Source of the DNA: Dentipellis sp. KUC8613 | Lineage: Eukaryota > Basidiomycota > Agaricomycetes > Russulales > Hericiaceae | NCBI GenBank assembly: GCA_002286715.1 | Contig: NSJX01000009.1 | Coordinates: forward strand, 621,966-685,965 | Direction of reading: 5' to 3' | Length of the DNA: 64,000 nucleotides | Shown: piece after piece, positions 34,639-46,326 of the stretch | Numbering within the stretch: position 1 is the first letter of the stretch | Layout of the letters: each line of letters begins with the position of its first letter | The notes under the pieces: generated by a model | Database searches by the model: none | Seen by the model: only the letters and a program-made list of their open reading frames with translations | Told to the model about the DNA's origin: nothing | Made by a program: the position numbers and the translations under genes

Positions 34639-35518
34639 TCTCTTCAGAATTTACTTTCGTTGCATACGCAGTTGTAGACTGTATGATTTGTTGAATCCAT
34701 GTTTTTGATGTCGTGACCGTTCAGTCGTACGCCTCCGAGTCGGCTTTTGCCATCGACTTCCGCCACGGGCCGGCGCCATGTCCAAGTTCGCGGTCTCTAC
34801 CTCCGAGCCTAAGAGATCTCCCTTCGGACGCTTGTTGCTTTTCGGCGGGCCACACTCTCAGCTTCTTCAACACTCCCGATACTGCGACTGTCTTGGGACT
34901 CAAATATACAAGCCCTAGTAATGACACGTCGAAGCCAACCCAACCCAATGACGCTTTTCGAGCCTCTCGTACTCAGCTTGTGCAAACCGTCAAGCACAAG
35001 ACGCTACGCAATGCCTCGCACATTAAACATGCACAGAACAGACTAGGCCTCGGTCCGAGGCGCCGCGCGCACGTCTTCCTATACTATGTAGCAGTGCGAG
35101 CGCTCGACGTACGCAAGACCTTTACTCATTACTTGTTCGTCAAGGCCCACGAGCCTGATACCAGCACGGCGTTACTCCAACCGCGAGCTCATTTTACGAC
35201 ATAGATACTGGTATAGTACACCCCCCAGGTGCAGTCACCCGACCACCCGTGACATCGTCCTTCGAGGTCAAAGCTGCCGCTGTGCGTCAATCTCGCTTCT
35301 CTACGTTCGATCAAAGACGTGGACAAGCCTCGTGCGCTAACACATTGCATCGTGAGTTTTTATTTTCTCGACCGAGTCAGTATCGTTCTTGTGCCGTGGG
35401 AGGCGAACGTTCCGCATTATCGCAGGCGATCCGTACAAATACAGCTCAGAAGCGTGCTACCTTTTCAACCGCCCACCTTATCCGTCTACATCTGACGATA
35501 CCCATCTACTACATCGCC
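34639..35518 (+). promoter_or_regulatory. spacer and promoter of oxygenase copy C
   Basis: This spacer of 880 bp is about twice the A-B spacer. The 3' half holds the duplicated block (about 35260-35390: GAGGTCAAAGCTGCCGC, GACAAGCCTCGTGC, CACATTGCATCGTGAGT). The position of the TATA box reads TACAAAT (35434-35440), a degraded version. The 5' half (about 34700-35220) has no counterpart between A and B and no supported gene. Confidence 0.55.
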
Positions 35519-36945
35519 ATGGGCTACGCTGACGAAAAAACTCTCGAACCCCTCCGCAACGCCATCGTAGAGAAGCCGCCCTTTGTGAGCGGTGTTCTAC
35601 CCCTCCCCGCAGACTTGTTGAAGCTATTTTACCTCAGCGGAGGAGATCCACGGTGCGTCCATATGCAAACTTAGACCCCTGACTGTCTCGCCATAACATC
35701 TTTTCAGCTATGTTGACCTTGCGAATGCGACGCTGGCCCAGTTGGACGCCCTCTCCGCTTCCTGCGCCCCTGCACCATTTGGACTGGGCAACAAGGATGT
35801 GTTCGACGAGACGTACCGCAAGGCAGGCAAGATGGACTGCTCCGAATTTAGTACGCCTCTTGTCCCGGAGCGCACGCGTCTTATCGATATCATCCGGGAC
35901 GAACTCCTTGAGGGCGAAGAATCCAAGAAGCAGATCGAAATTGAGTTGTACAAGCTAAATGTGTATCGTACGCCGTATTCGCTTTGCATGCATCGTCGGA
36001 GTATTGACAATTTGACATGCAGCTGAGGGGTCGTTCTTCAAGGCGCACCGTGACACGCCTCGCAGCAAGCACATGTTCGGGTCTCTCGTCCTTGTTTTCC
36101 CGACATCCCATGCGGGCGGATCGCTTCTGCTTCGCCACAGAGGGCAGGAATGGTCCTTCGACGCGGCTACCACGTTGAGCACGACTGCACAGGACTCCGA
36201 TCCCCAAACCCCGAACATTGGTTTCGTCATGTTCTTCAGCGACATCGAGCACGAAGTCTCTGTCGTCGAGTCAGGCCACCGGGTCACTTTGACGTACAAC
36301 TTGTATTTCAACCCCGCCACGTCGAAGAGCGCCGACCCCGAAGTGCCACCCATCGTACCCCCTCAGCAGGCATTATTCAAGGCGCGGCTTGAAAGTCTGG
36401 TTGCAGACCCGAACTTCCTTCCGGACGGCGGATCGCTTGGATTCGGTCTTCGACATGCCTATCCGTTCGTCAATGACGATTGGGTTCCGAAGCTGCTCAA
36501 AGGGAGCGATGGTGCTATTCAGCGTGTCTGCGAGGATCTTGGACTGGAATCGACGTTTGTGCTCCTCTACGAGGACGGACAGTACTTCAACGGCGAGGAT
36601 TACACTGTGCAAGTCATCGTTGATGAGCAACCTTTTGTACGCTTTGACGACGAGTTAGAGATTCCATTCGCTGATTACGTGATTGATGAATATGGTGGAC
36701 GGGTGGTATCGCGGGAGAAGTCATTGTGTCTTGCAAATGGCGAGCGGACGTCGAGGAAGGTGGATGAAGGTATTGACGAGTATGTCACTTGGGTCACAGA
36801 GCCCACGTCACATACGGTGGTAGAGGAGGCTTACGTGGTATACGGGAACCAAGCGTCGTTAGGCGGCAGCTACGGACAAGTCTGCCTGATTGTAGCAATT
36901 CCAGAGGCGAAGGAACGCAGTGTAGTTGGACCGGCGGGTAAGTGA
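35519..36945 (+). CDS. 2OG-Fe(II) oxygenase, tandem copy C
   Basis: Third copy: exons 35519-35652, 35708-35967 and 36023-36945. The opening MGYADEKTLEPLRNAIVEKP is close to copy A. Iron ligands are His and Asp in FFKAHRDTPRS and the distal His in SDIEHEVSVV, with Arg in GHRVTLTYNLYF. The C-terminal domain diverges most in this copy, with an expanded stretch around SREKSLCLANGERTSRK. The frame is open and the splice sites are intact, so it is not a pseudogene, but its core promoter lacks the TATA seen in A and B and it may be expressed differently. Confidence 0.87.
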
Positions 36946-37087
36946 CATGCCTGCATGTGCCCAAGTCTTATGATCGGGATACGAAACTGTAGTCCGTATG
37001 ATGTATTCGTCTGATTGTTGAGATCAAATCGTACCGTAGTCCCCAGCTTTTATAATAAATAAGCCCGCGCGCTCGACCCAACCGGAA

Positions 37088-37093
37088 ACGCGT
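37088..37093. promoter_or_regulatory. ACGCGT (MCB-like) element
   Basis: ACGCGT is the MluI cell-cycle box bound by fungal MBF (Mbp1/Swi6-type) factors at G1/S. Here it lies 194 bp upstream of a gene whose family acts in septation, so cell-cycle control is plausible. Confidence 0.35.
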
Positions 37094-37116
37094 CGCGTGC
37101 GAGCGCAACAATGAAG

Positions 37117-37122
37117 CACGTG
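37117..37122. promoter_or_regulatory. CACGTG E-box upstream of anillin-like gene
   Basis: A palindromic CACGTG 165 bp upstream of the ATG at 37287, close to the ACGCGT element. Confidence 0.35.
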
Positions 37123-37286
37123 CGCGATTAAGCGACGCGATCACATGATAGAGTTCTTGTGTACCAAATTCCCACGCCGCGTTGCGGTTCACTTTCATCT
37201 TTCCCCGACGCCCCGCTCATCGTCGACGCCGACGCCGACGCACAGCTTCACGATACTCACGAGTCGCCCTCGAAAGCGTTTACAAC

Positions 37287-40200
37287 ATGGCGCCCCTGCG
37301 CGACCGTCACCTGTCGAACTCTCCCGACTCCGAATGGCCCCCGCAGCCGACTACACCTCTCCGTATCGCAAAGCGGGACACTCCGCAGCGACAACATGCC
37401 TCGCAAGTCAGCCGGCGCTCGTCGTCGACATATTCGAAGTTGAAGAACAGCAACCTCGTCTCTCAGTCTCCTTTTAGAGCCCAAGGCGACCCCCCTCCCC
37501 GTTCGGCACCGAGTCGCCCATCGAGTCTTGCGCCCTCGCCGCGTCGCGCGAGCGGCGAGAAGCGACCTCGGCCGATTTCGATGCAGGCAGAGAACGAGCG
37601 TCCACCGGGTACTAAGAGACGGCAATCCAAGGGGTTTCAGGGCCTCATTGAGCGCGAGCCTGTGTCGAAGAGTCCCTTCCTTCATTCATCCGGCGACGAC
37701 GACGTGCCACCGCCCGTACCGCCCAAGCCCACTCCTATCTCCCCTCGCGCAAGGCTCCCTACTCCGACATCCTCTGGCTCTCCTGCACGCTCGTCTTTAG
37801 TCTCGAAACGGTTCCATGGGCCCCGGACCTTAGGTACTGAAAAGCCGAAGCGTCAGCGCCGGAAGACTGTCACGTTTGAGGACCGCTGCGAGGTCGTCGA
37901 GTACGAAGTCGAACGCTCGCTAGAAGCCGAAGATGTATTCATGTCGACGGACGAGGAGGATGCTGCCGACCCTTACCAGCAACCATCTCATGATAGGTCG
38001 TCGGACGATTACTATGGCTCCGCGGGAGAAGGGCATGACAGTATCACGGGGCTTGTGGATTCTATGCTTCAAGAGACTCAAGACGATTCAGGAGCACATA
38101 CACCTCCACAGGACCATGTAGCTCTGCCTCCTGACCTTGATGCTGAAGACGGGGTTCCGTATGGTCGTTCCCACCATGCCGAGCGTGGTGCGATGGTGCA
38201 TGCCCAACAACATCCGACACCGCCGTATGATGACGACCAGATACAACCAGGGAACTCCTCTCTTGACTTCCATGAGAGTACGCCTCCGCGTAGAGGGGAT
38301 TCCTTGAGTGCCGTAGCGACGCTGGAGCCTGGCTCTCATATGCCACTGGGGCGGTCAACGCATTCGGAGAGGAAGAGGAGAGACCATGGTGAGACCGATA
38401 TTGAAGAGGATGTCAAGATGCTGCCGCCGTCGCCGTCGCCTGCGAAAACAAGACCGAGGGCCGACGTACACGCAAACACCGACAGTCTCATTCCCAAGTT
38501 TGATATAGGTGTCCACAGGGACAGAAATGAGGAAGGTATGTACGGTCATCTCAAGCGATGCACCTCGCTAATAAACCTCTGGGCTAGATGACAATGCTCC
38601 CGACCCCTTTGCGAATGACATCGAGGTTGTTGAACTGTCTTTTATGTCCAACAGCGACGAGATGGATCCAGCAAACCTCTCAGTCGGCCACTCAGAAGTG
38701 TCACTGACTGGGTTCGCGGCTGAACTCGGCCTTCACGAGCTCGAGAAGGAGGAGAAGAGTGCCTCTGCCAATGCTGCCATACGGATGTCGACGCCCCCGC
38801 TTACAAGCACTCCACCTCTACGCACGTCTCTTGGTTCTCGTCGGCAGTCGATGGCTGTGGCCGATCGCGGACCGTCACCCATGCAACGCAGCAGGAGTGC
38901 GTCTCCGCTGACGGCGCAAGACAGCGCACGTTCAGGCTCTCCGTTAGCAGGCCCAGATTCGCCTTCTCGTTCCGGGTCGCCCTTCGTGGGACGCACAGGC
39001 TCCCCTGCCGCACGCGTCGCTTCTCCACTCAGCCTTCCGAGCCGCGTCGCTTCGCCGTTCCAATTGCAGCGGGCACTCGGTCTCGGCGAGCCGACCTCCA
39101 GCTCTAACAGCCTCGGGAGCGCACGGAGGCCGGGGATTAGCAGAGAGGAGGTGCAGAGGCGGCTGATGCGGAAGAGAAGCGAAGATAGTTCTGATGGGCT
39201 AGCGCAGAGGAAACCAGAAGAACGTGCATCGCCCTCGCCTGCACCCGCGGAGTCGACAGACGTAAGTGCTGCCGATATCGAGGTGCCGGATGCAACGTCG
39301 CCTCCACGCCCTACAGGCCCGTCGCCCCTGCGCAGGGAGGGCAATCCGACCTACGACGGAGTCATGTCCATCGACCCCGAGCCGCAGGATATCGACCCTC
39401 CGCGTCCGGCCGTCCTGGCGCGTTCGCTCTCGGACGGCGACGTCGACACCCAGGAGGACGAGAAGGAACGTGAAGACGCGGCGCCTGCGTCTATCTTCCA
39501 GACTCTGGACCTGGATATGGGGAGCTCCAAGCTGAACATCGGCGGGATGGAGTTCGGGATGGGCAGTATCGGGATCGAGGACGTCGAGATGCGGAGCGCA
39601 CTGGACCGGCTGGTGGATGACGTCGCCAGCTCGACGAGCTCGAAGGGCTCTGGAATCAAGCCAGGTGCTCGTGCCACTGCTGGTGCTAGCGGCGAGCGGG
39701 AGCTTCGGGTGAAGGGGAGCCACGGGACGTTGAGGGTGGAGGAGGTGACGGAGGGCGTGCAGGCCCGGCGGTTCGAAGCGCCCGCGGATGTGCAGATGGA
39801 CGACGAGTCGCCGAGCCAGAAAGGGTCGCGTCACTCGACCCCGCCGCTGCTCTCGGGTGCGGGCTTCATGAGCCCGTCGGCAAGCCGCTCTGCGAGCACC
39901 TCGTCGATCCCGCCCCCGCCGCCACCGAAGGACAACATCCGGAGTCGGGAGCAGTTGATCATGGAGAAGAGGAGGGAGCTGCGGAGGAGAGAGGAGGAGG
40001 GTGAGCTTGATGAAGAGGAGTTGCCGGTGGCCTCGCTGCGGGGCCAGCGGGGTCGGTTGGAGCCTGGTGCCGGGAAGGTGAACCGGAGAAGGAGCCGGAG
40101 TACTGGAGATACGGAGGGTATTAGGAAGAATGTGGGGATGACGGTGAGGGATGGGAAGGATGGAGGGCTGTTGGATTCGGTGCCGTTGGAAGCGGAGGAG

Positions 40201-41966
40201 GACCCGCTGGCTGATAGTATCGCTAGAGAGCTGAGAAAGCTTGGCGGTGAGGCTCAGAGCGTAAGTCTTGGGATTCTTGTTGCACTATTGCTTGTGCTAA
40301 CGGTGTGAACAGAAATATCACGTCCGGGAACACGAGGGAACGATATATGCATCGTCAGACGTAGAGACCGTTTCGCACATGAAGGGTGCCGGCGATGTGG
40401 ATAGCGGAAAGGCGTGGCGGCCAGTGCGCCGGCCTTCGGACATGGTGCGTCTGTTGATTGTATGATCGACATATTGGCAGCTGACGTGCTTGCAGAACGA
40501 GTATGCCAAGCAGATTCGCGAGTATCGTGCCCAGGAGAAGCCTGGCAAGGCACATGGCAAGGTTTTTGTCAAAGGTGAGCAACTTCTTTTGCATAGGATG
40601 TTGATGCTAGAGTCCTGAATATTGTCTTGCAGTGATTGGGGTCAAGGGATTGGTTGTGCCTCTGCCTCACCAGCCGACGGTGTTAACCTGCACGCTGAAC
40701 AACGGCATCCATTTCGTAACGACCCCCGAGTGTACTCTGGCTCAAGATTGTCGCATTGATCAAGAATTCGAGCTGTTTGTTCTTGTCCATGCGAAGTATC
40801 CCGTTCTGCTTGCTGACGCGCCGATGCACAGGATTGAACACAGCAAGCTTGAATTCACACTCACATTGAAGATTAAGCGTGACCCGCACATCATCGCTCA
40901 GTTCAAGGCGAATGCTCCCCAACCGCTTCCACCTCCGAACAAGCAGGTTAAGCCTGCACCTCCCCCGGCTTCGAAAGGCGGCATGCGTGGCCTCTTTACC
41001 TCGAAGAGAACCCACGTCAAGACGGCGTCAACACCGAGCCCGGTTACGTCGAGCCCATCCCCTCCCCCGGCTCAGATCCACGAGAACTTGGCGCGGTATC
41101 TGAAGCCGGATGGAACGCTTGCACGCGCATTCGTGTCATTCAAGGACATCGTGTCGCGTTGCGATGCACGTCTGTTCGAGACTGGCTACCCACTTATTGG
41201 GCAACGTCTTGAGCGTGATGGCCGTGCGACGCCGATGCAGGTCGGGCAGCTGGTGCTGCAGGTGTTCAGGCTGCCGGCGTTGAACGGTGTGCCGTCCAAC
41301 CAGCTACCTCAGAGTCTAGAGGAGTGTCATCGTGGCTTGCGACATGTCCAGTGGCATAAGCAGACGTACTTTGAGGGGACCATGACGCAGAACGGAGCAG
41401 ACTGTCCGGTGCGTTGATTCTCCTATATTCTCCCCGGGATTGGGTGCTAATATCTTCGGTCGCCTAGACATGGCGCAGGCGACAGTTCCGAGTTGTTGGC
41501 GCGAATATGATAGCCTTCAATGACGTGACAAGGAAGGCGGTGGCGACCATCGACCTCCGCAAGGCGGTTTCGGTGGAAGACGTACCTGATGGCCGCTCGC
41601 GTGCCTTCAGCCCTGCCTCGACAGCCACGACACAGAGCCACTCCGACGACTACGATATACTGCGCGGGGTCGATCGCTCATTCAGGCTGCGGTTCCAGAA
41701 AGACCAGGAGATTTTGTTCTTCGCAGATACCGATGATGAGAAGGCACGATGGTAAGTCATTTTCTTCACAGTACCTGGTTGATGAGTGGGCGACTGATTG
41801 CGTATGGGGGAACAGGCTTGAAGTCCTCCGTGCACTTGTGGGTCGCATCCCGCCCAACCCTCTCTGGGCAGAGTTGCTCTGGCAGCGACAGCAGGAGCTC
41901 GCGAAGCAAGGACCCGCGAGAGTACCACCCCCTCCTGTAAACACCACCCCACAGAGCCGAACCTGA
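37287..41966 (+). CDS. BUD4: anillin/Bud4-like septum protein with PH domain
   Basis: Predicted cortical scaffold linking septins to the division site (yeast Bud4, S. pombe Mid2 family). Exons 37287-38535, 38588-40260, 40313-40444, 40496-40574, 40633-41408, 41468-41751 and 41816-41966 join in phase, giving about 1,450 residues. The first two-thirds are disordered and Ser/Pro-rich with a Pro-rich PPPVPPKP motif and many SP/TP sites. The anillin-homology region begins around VIGVKGLVVPLPHQPTVL and runs through QVGQLVLQVFRLP. The C-terminal PH domain starts GDCP-like at CPTWRRRQFRVVGANMIAF and ends near LFFADTDDEKARWLEVL. The seven-exon layout is well supported. The N-terminal start could be slightly different. 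Confidence 0.85.
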
Positions 41967-42636
41967 AGCCGGGCCCCGCCGTAGGCTTCAGATTGGACTA
42001 GATGCGACACCTGCAGATTATGATTCGAGATACCGACCGTCACTGTATATTTTTCAGATACGCTGATGCTCGCTATGATTGTTATGTACCACGCTACCTT
42101 TCTATGTTCTTGTTTTCTTTTTGCCTCGTCCCCTGTTTCCCGCTCCCTGTTTCCTGTGATATGTCCCGTTTCCGTTCTGTTATCGTCTCTTCGTTTTGCC
42201 GATACTGCTCCTGCCAGATCACGAATGCCACCTCTTCTCACATGCCAGTTATGTCGACGTTGTTGATGTGCAGTTGTGTACGTTATTTGAACATACGTAG
42301 AGCACCTATTGCGGTGAATAATAGCTGCTTCGTTCACTGAGAGCATAGAGACTGTGAAAGGAAAGCAGCCACGATGTGTGTCGATATACCCGAGCCGATA
42401 CGTTGAAGCTTGAAGGTCTCTGCATGCTGAGTCAAAGAGGATATGTCTCGCGGAGAGACTTTCGCCTTGGAGGCCGGTATTTGCCGAAACAGCGTCATAC
42501 ACATTTCATTCGCATGTTCATGCTCGCGGTGACTTAGCCTGAACAGATCTCATAAGTATCCAAGGTGTACATAACCCCCGCAACCTGCTCTTCATACCCA
42601 CCATCTAGAAGCCTTTATAATCCCTCCAGCTGCGCT
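41967..42636. other. intergenic region
   Basis: This lies between two plus-strand genes. It is T-rich just after the anillin stop, and no protein-like frame is found. It should carry the PDAT promoter. Confidence 0.5.
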
Positions 42637-45600
42637 ATGGCTCTCTGGCGCAGACGCAAGCCAAACGCGTCGCAGTCTCCTCAAAGCGAGCCGGAGACTC
42701 CGCAGTCGGACGTCCCCACCCCAGACGAGACCGAACGGTCGAAGGAGGAGCTGTCGAAAGATGTGAGGGGGTTGAAGAAGAGGCTGAGCAAGGTATTCAA
42801 TTTGACGCTTGAATTAATGCAGCCTTGATCAACGGAAACAGTTGCAGTTGCAGCAACGTCGTTTCTACACGACGCGGAGGTTCCTGTTCCCTCTCGGCCT
42901 TGTTCGTGCGTGTTTCTCGCGTTATCTGGGAATCGAACGACCTTCAACGCGACAATAGTCGGACTCATGCTGGGCTTCACTCTTGTCGAGCCCTCCGATA
43001 TTCAGGATATATCTGGCCAAGTTGCGTTGCTCTGGAATGAGTACGATCTCTCGCTCTCATTCCCGCAGCTGCCCACTTTCGATCTATCCCGTGTTGAAGT
43101 GGAGTGGAAGAAGTTCACGAGCAATATCCCTGAGGTGTGGAAGCTCAGCAATGACGGGCGCGAATTCATGGTTGGCGAGGAAATGAAGGCACGGGGTCTG
43201 AGCGCGGAATACCCCGTCATCCTCGTGCCAGGAATTGTATCAACTGTAAGACTGTCCCAGCTACAGGCTTTGACGTATGCATCGAATCGTTGTTGATCTA
43301 TTTTCGCGCAGGGCTTGGAGTCGTGGTCGACAGACCCTGCGTACCGCCCCTTCTTCCGACAGAAAATGTGGGGCGGCTTTCACATGCTTTCGCAGGTCAC
43401 ATTCAATAGGGACAGGTGGATAACAGCACTCATGCTTGACCCTGTCACCGGCCTCGATCCACCAGGCATCAAAGTGCGAGCTGCGGAAGGGTTCGATGCC
43501 GCGAGCGTGTTCGTCCAAGGATACTGGATCTGGTAGGCGTCCTTCTGGATCTGGAACTACCCCTTTTGTGCTAGTCTGAAATAATATTTCGAAGGTCAAA
43601 GGTCATCGAGAATTTGGCCGTGGTGAATTATGACACGAACAATCTGCTCCTTGCGCCCTATGATTGGCGTCTGTCGTACAGCAATCTCGAAGTGCGCGAC
43701 GGATATTTCTCCCGACTGAAATCGCAGATCGAAGGTTTCAAGTACGGTGATATGTTTTTTTGATGGACTGCTTGAGCTGATATTGGTTCTCTTTACAGAC
43801 GAAGGCAAGGAAAGAAAACTGTAATCACAGCACATTCTATGGGGAGCAGTGTAAGCGATCGATACAGCCTCTGTATCAACATTCATTGACATCCTTCGGA
43901 ATCATCTAGGTCATGTTGGTAAGCGTCAATAGAATGTCTGAATGAAGCTCACCACAACTGATGTGCTTGCAGTATTTGTCAGTAGTCCTTCCTTTGAAAT
44001 TTGCTCCTTAGTTTGTGTACTTACCCAGACACTCGATCCTCGGCTTTGAACAGCTTCAAGTGGGTAGAATCACCACAGCACGGCGGAGGTGGACCCAACT
44101 GGGTCGAGGTGTGAATACACATTTGATATATTCGGCGGTCCGGCTCACCGGTATTCAACGATAGGACCACATCCACGCGTTCATCAGCATTGCCGGAACT
44201 CATCTGGTCAGTGAAATTCCTATAAACATGATATCTGTTTGCTGATATAGGATCTCTGCAGGGTGTAGTAAGCGTCATCGAAGTGATATCCATTTTTGCC
44301 GGGATCCTCTAATCATCTGCTATAGGCAAAAGCTATGGCAGCATTGCTATCGGGCGAAATGAAAGACACCGTCCAGATCAATCCCGCTGGCGCTTATGGT
44401 ATGCACGCAGCAGTTCGAAGTCAAAAAACCGCTTGTTTATCCCAATCTTTCACAGTCCTGGAACGCTTCTTCTCAAAAAAGGAGCGCCAAAAGCTGTTCC
44501 GCAGCTGGGCGGGCAGCGCCAGCATGTGGATCAAGGTAAGCCATATCCAATCTACCAATGACCTTCACACTAACGCTATTTTGCTATCACCACCACTAGG
44601 GTGGCGAAGCAATCTGGGGCAATGCCTCCTTCGCGCCAGACGACGAACCCGGCAGCTCGCTCACGCACGGCGAGCTGATCGCATTCCGCCGACGCGCCGC
44701 TTCGCCCCCGCCAGACAAGGAGGACACGGCGCCCATCCTGCGCGAGCTCGACGAGGCCGCGCACCCGTCGCCTGCGCCCGCGGGGAAAGTGCCGACTCAC
44801 GACGACGAGGTAGGTCGGGTTGAGCGGGACAGCAGTCTCGTGGAGACGCAGAATATGACCGCGGCGGAGGCGGGCGTGTGGATCTTGGAGCATACGCCGG
44901 CGACGTTCCAGGTGCGTGCTGTAGCGATTTCGTGTGGAGGTGCGGTGCGGTGCTGAGATGCGGGTGCAGAAAATGATTGAGACGAATTATTCGTATGGGA
45001 TTGAGCGGGATGAGAAGCAGCTGAAGAAGAATGATGCTGATCCGAGGACGTGGAGTAATCCGCTGGAGTCGAGGTGAGCTTCGACAGTTTTCCCCGGCAG
45101 ACTGCATACTAATACACTTCTGGCTTTGAAAGATTGCCCAACGCGCCTTCGATGGGCATATACTGCGTGTACGGCCACGGGAAGGAGACTGAGAGGTCAT
45201 ACTTGTCCGTATAGTTTTAAGACACTTCTCGTTGACTTCGCCTTTGGATGATTGTCTGATGCCCGATTTTCGTAGGTATGCCTCAGGCCCTTACGAGTAC
45301 GACGACACCACTGCCGATGCGGCGGGCGCCACATGCCCCGGCGGCGAAGACTGCGAGACGCCCCGACCACCACTGGACATGCCGTTCTCGCGTACGAGCT
45401 GGATAGACAGTGAATTCACGGACGAGACGATTACGCCCAAGGTGCGCATCATGCCGTTCATCTTAGATATTGATTTGCTGAGACGTCGGTACCTGGCAGA
45501 TACGAAACGGCGTGAAGATGGGAGAGGGCGACGGGACGGTGTCTCTGCTCAGCCTGGGTGCCATGTGCGCCGAGGGCTGGAAGAAGCCAAGGTACAACCC

Positions 45601-45871
45601 GGCTGGTATCCGTGTTGTCACAGTTGAAGTGCGCCTCCACCGCTCTTCTCATTGCTTGTCAAACGCTGACCGTGCGTATCTGCAGCTGCCGCACAGACCT
45701 GTTCCATCGATCCCGCGAGGTGGGGCGAACACGAGCGACCACGTCGATATTCTGGGCTCGACGGGGCTGAATGAGATTATATTGAAGGTAGCGACGGGTG
45801 TGGGGCATGAGGTGCAGGATAACTATGTCTCGAGGATTAGGGAGTATGTGAAGAAGATGCAGTGGGACTGA
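42637..45871 (+). CDS. LRO1: phospholipid:diacylglycerol acyltransferase (PDAT, Lro1-type)
   Basis: Predicted ER enzyme that moves an acyl chain from phospholipid to diacylglycerol, making triacylglycerol (LCAT/PDAT family). MALWRRRKPN is followed by a charged cytosolic segment and, after splicing 42792/42854 and 42905/42959, one transmembrane helix (FLFPLGLVLGLMLGFTLV). The lumenal part carries YPVILVPGIVSTGLESWST, the catalytic Ser in VITAHSMGSSVMLYFFKWVE, then GGGGPNWVE, LLSGEMKDT, GGEAIWGNASFAPDD, the Asp in GEGDGTVSLLSLG and the His in TSDHVDILGS. The region 43799-44300 needs exons of 9, 5 and 6 nt to read through. The gene has many introns, and a few junctions in the Asp region are approximate. 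The stop is TGA at 45869-45871. Confidence 0.9.
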
Positions 45872-46326
45872 TGGATTTCCTTGGAGATAGTTATGGCGTG
45901 AGTCTGATGTTGTGCGTCGTCCTCGTGCGAAGCTGACTGAAAAACGCCGTCGCAGGTCACTTAGAGGCTGAGAGATAGATCACGGATATACTGGAACTAA
46001 TAGAGATGGGGCGTCATCTGGAGTTGTCTCCTATGCGACGACGACCGACTGAGGCTTTGATTAGATTGACAGGGTACTAAGAGGAGTGCTATTCATTGAT
46101 CACGCTACAGCACTATACATTTACGGTGCGGGTTTAGCCTATTTGGATCCTATCGTTTCGAAACGATTATGTCAAAAAGAACAGTCCATGTAGCACAAAC
46201 ACTTTTACTAATACAAGAAGCTACTCTTCGAAGTTCACAAATTGTCAGAAATCGCCTTCCCAGGATCACCAGATAATCCTTAGGGTATCAGAGGAGTAAG
46301 GTCGCAGGTATATAAAGCGATGCCCA
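45872..46326. other. convergent intergenic region
   Basis: The PDAT and F-box genes converge here. The sequence is AT-rich with frequent stops in all frames; only terminators are expected. Confidence 0.5.

Larger units (their letters stand above)
36946..37286. other. promoter region of the anillin-like gene
   Basis: A 341-bp gap containing an ACGCGT box (37088-37093) and a CACGTG box (37117-37122). No gene is seen. Confidence 0.55.

Noticed and set aside
31380..36945. possibility that one oxygenase copy is a pseudogene
   Set aside because: All three keep the His-Asp-His-Arg ligands, open frames and consensus splice sites.
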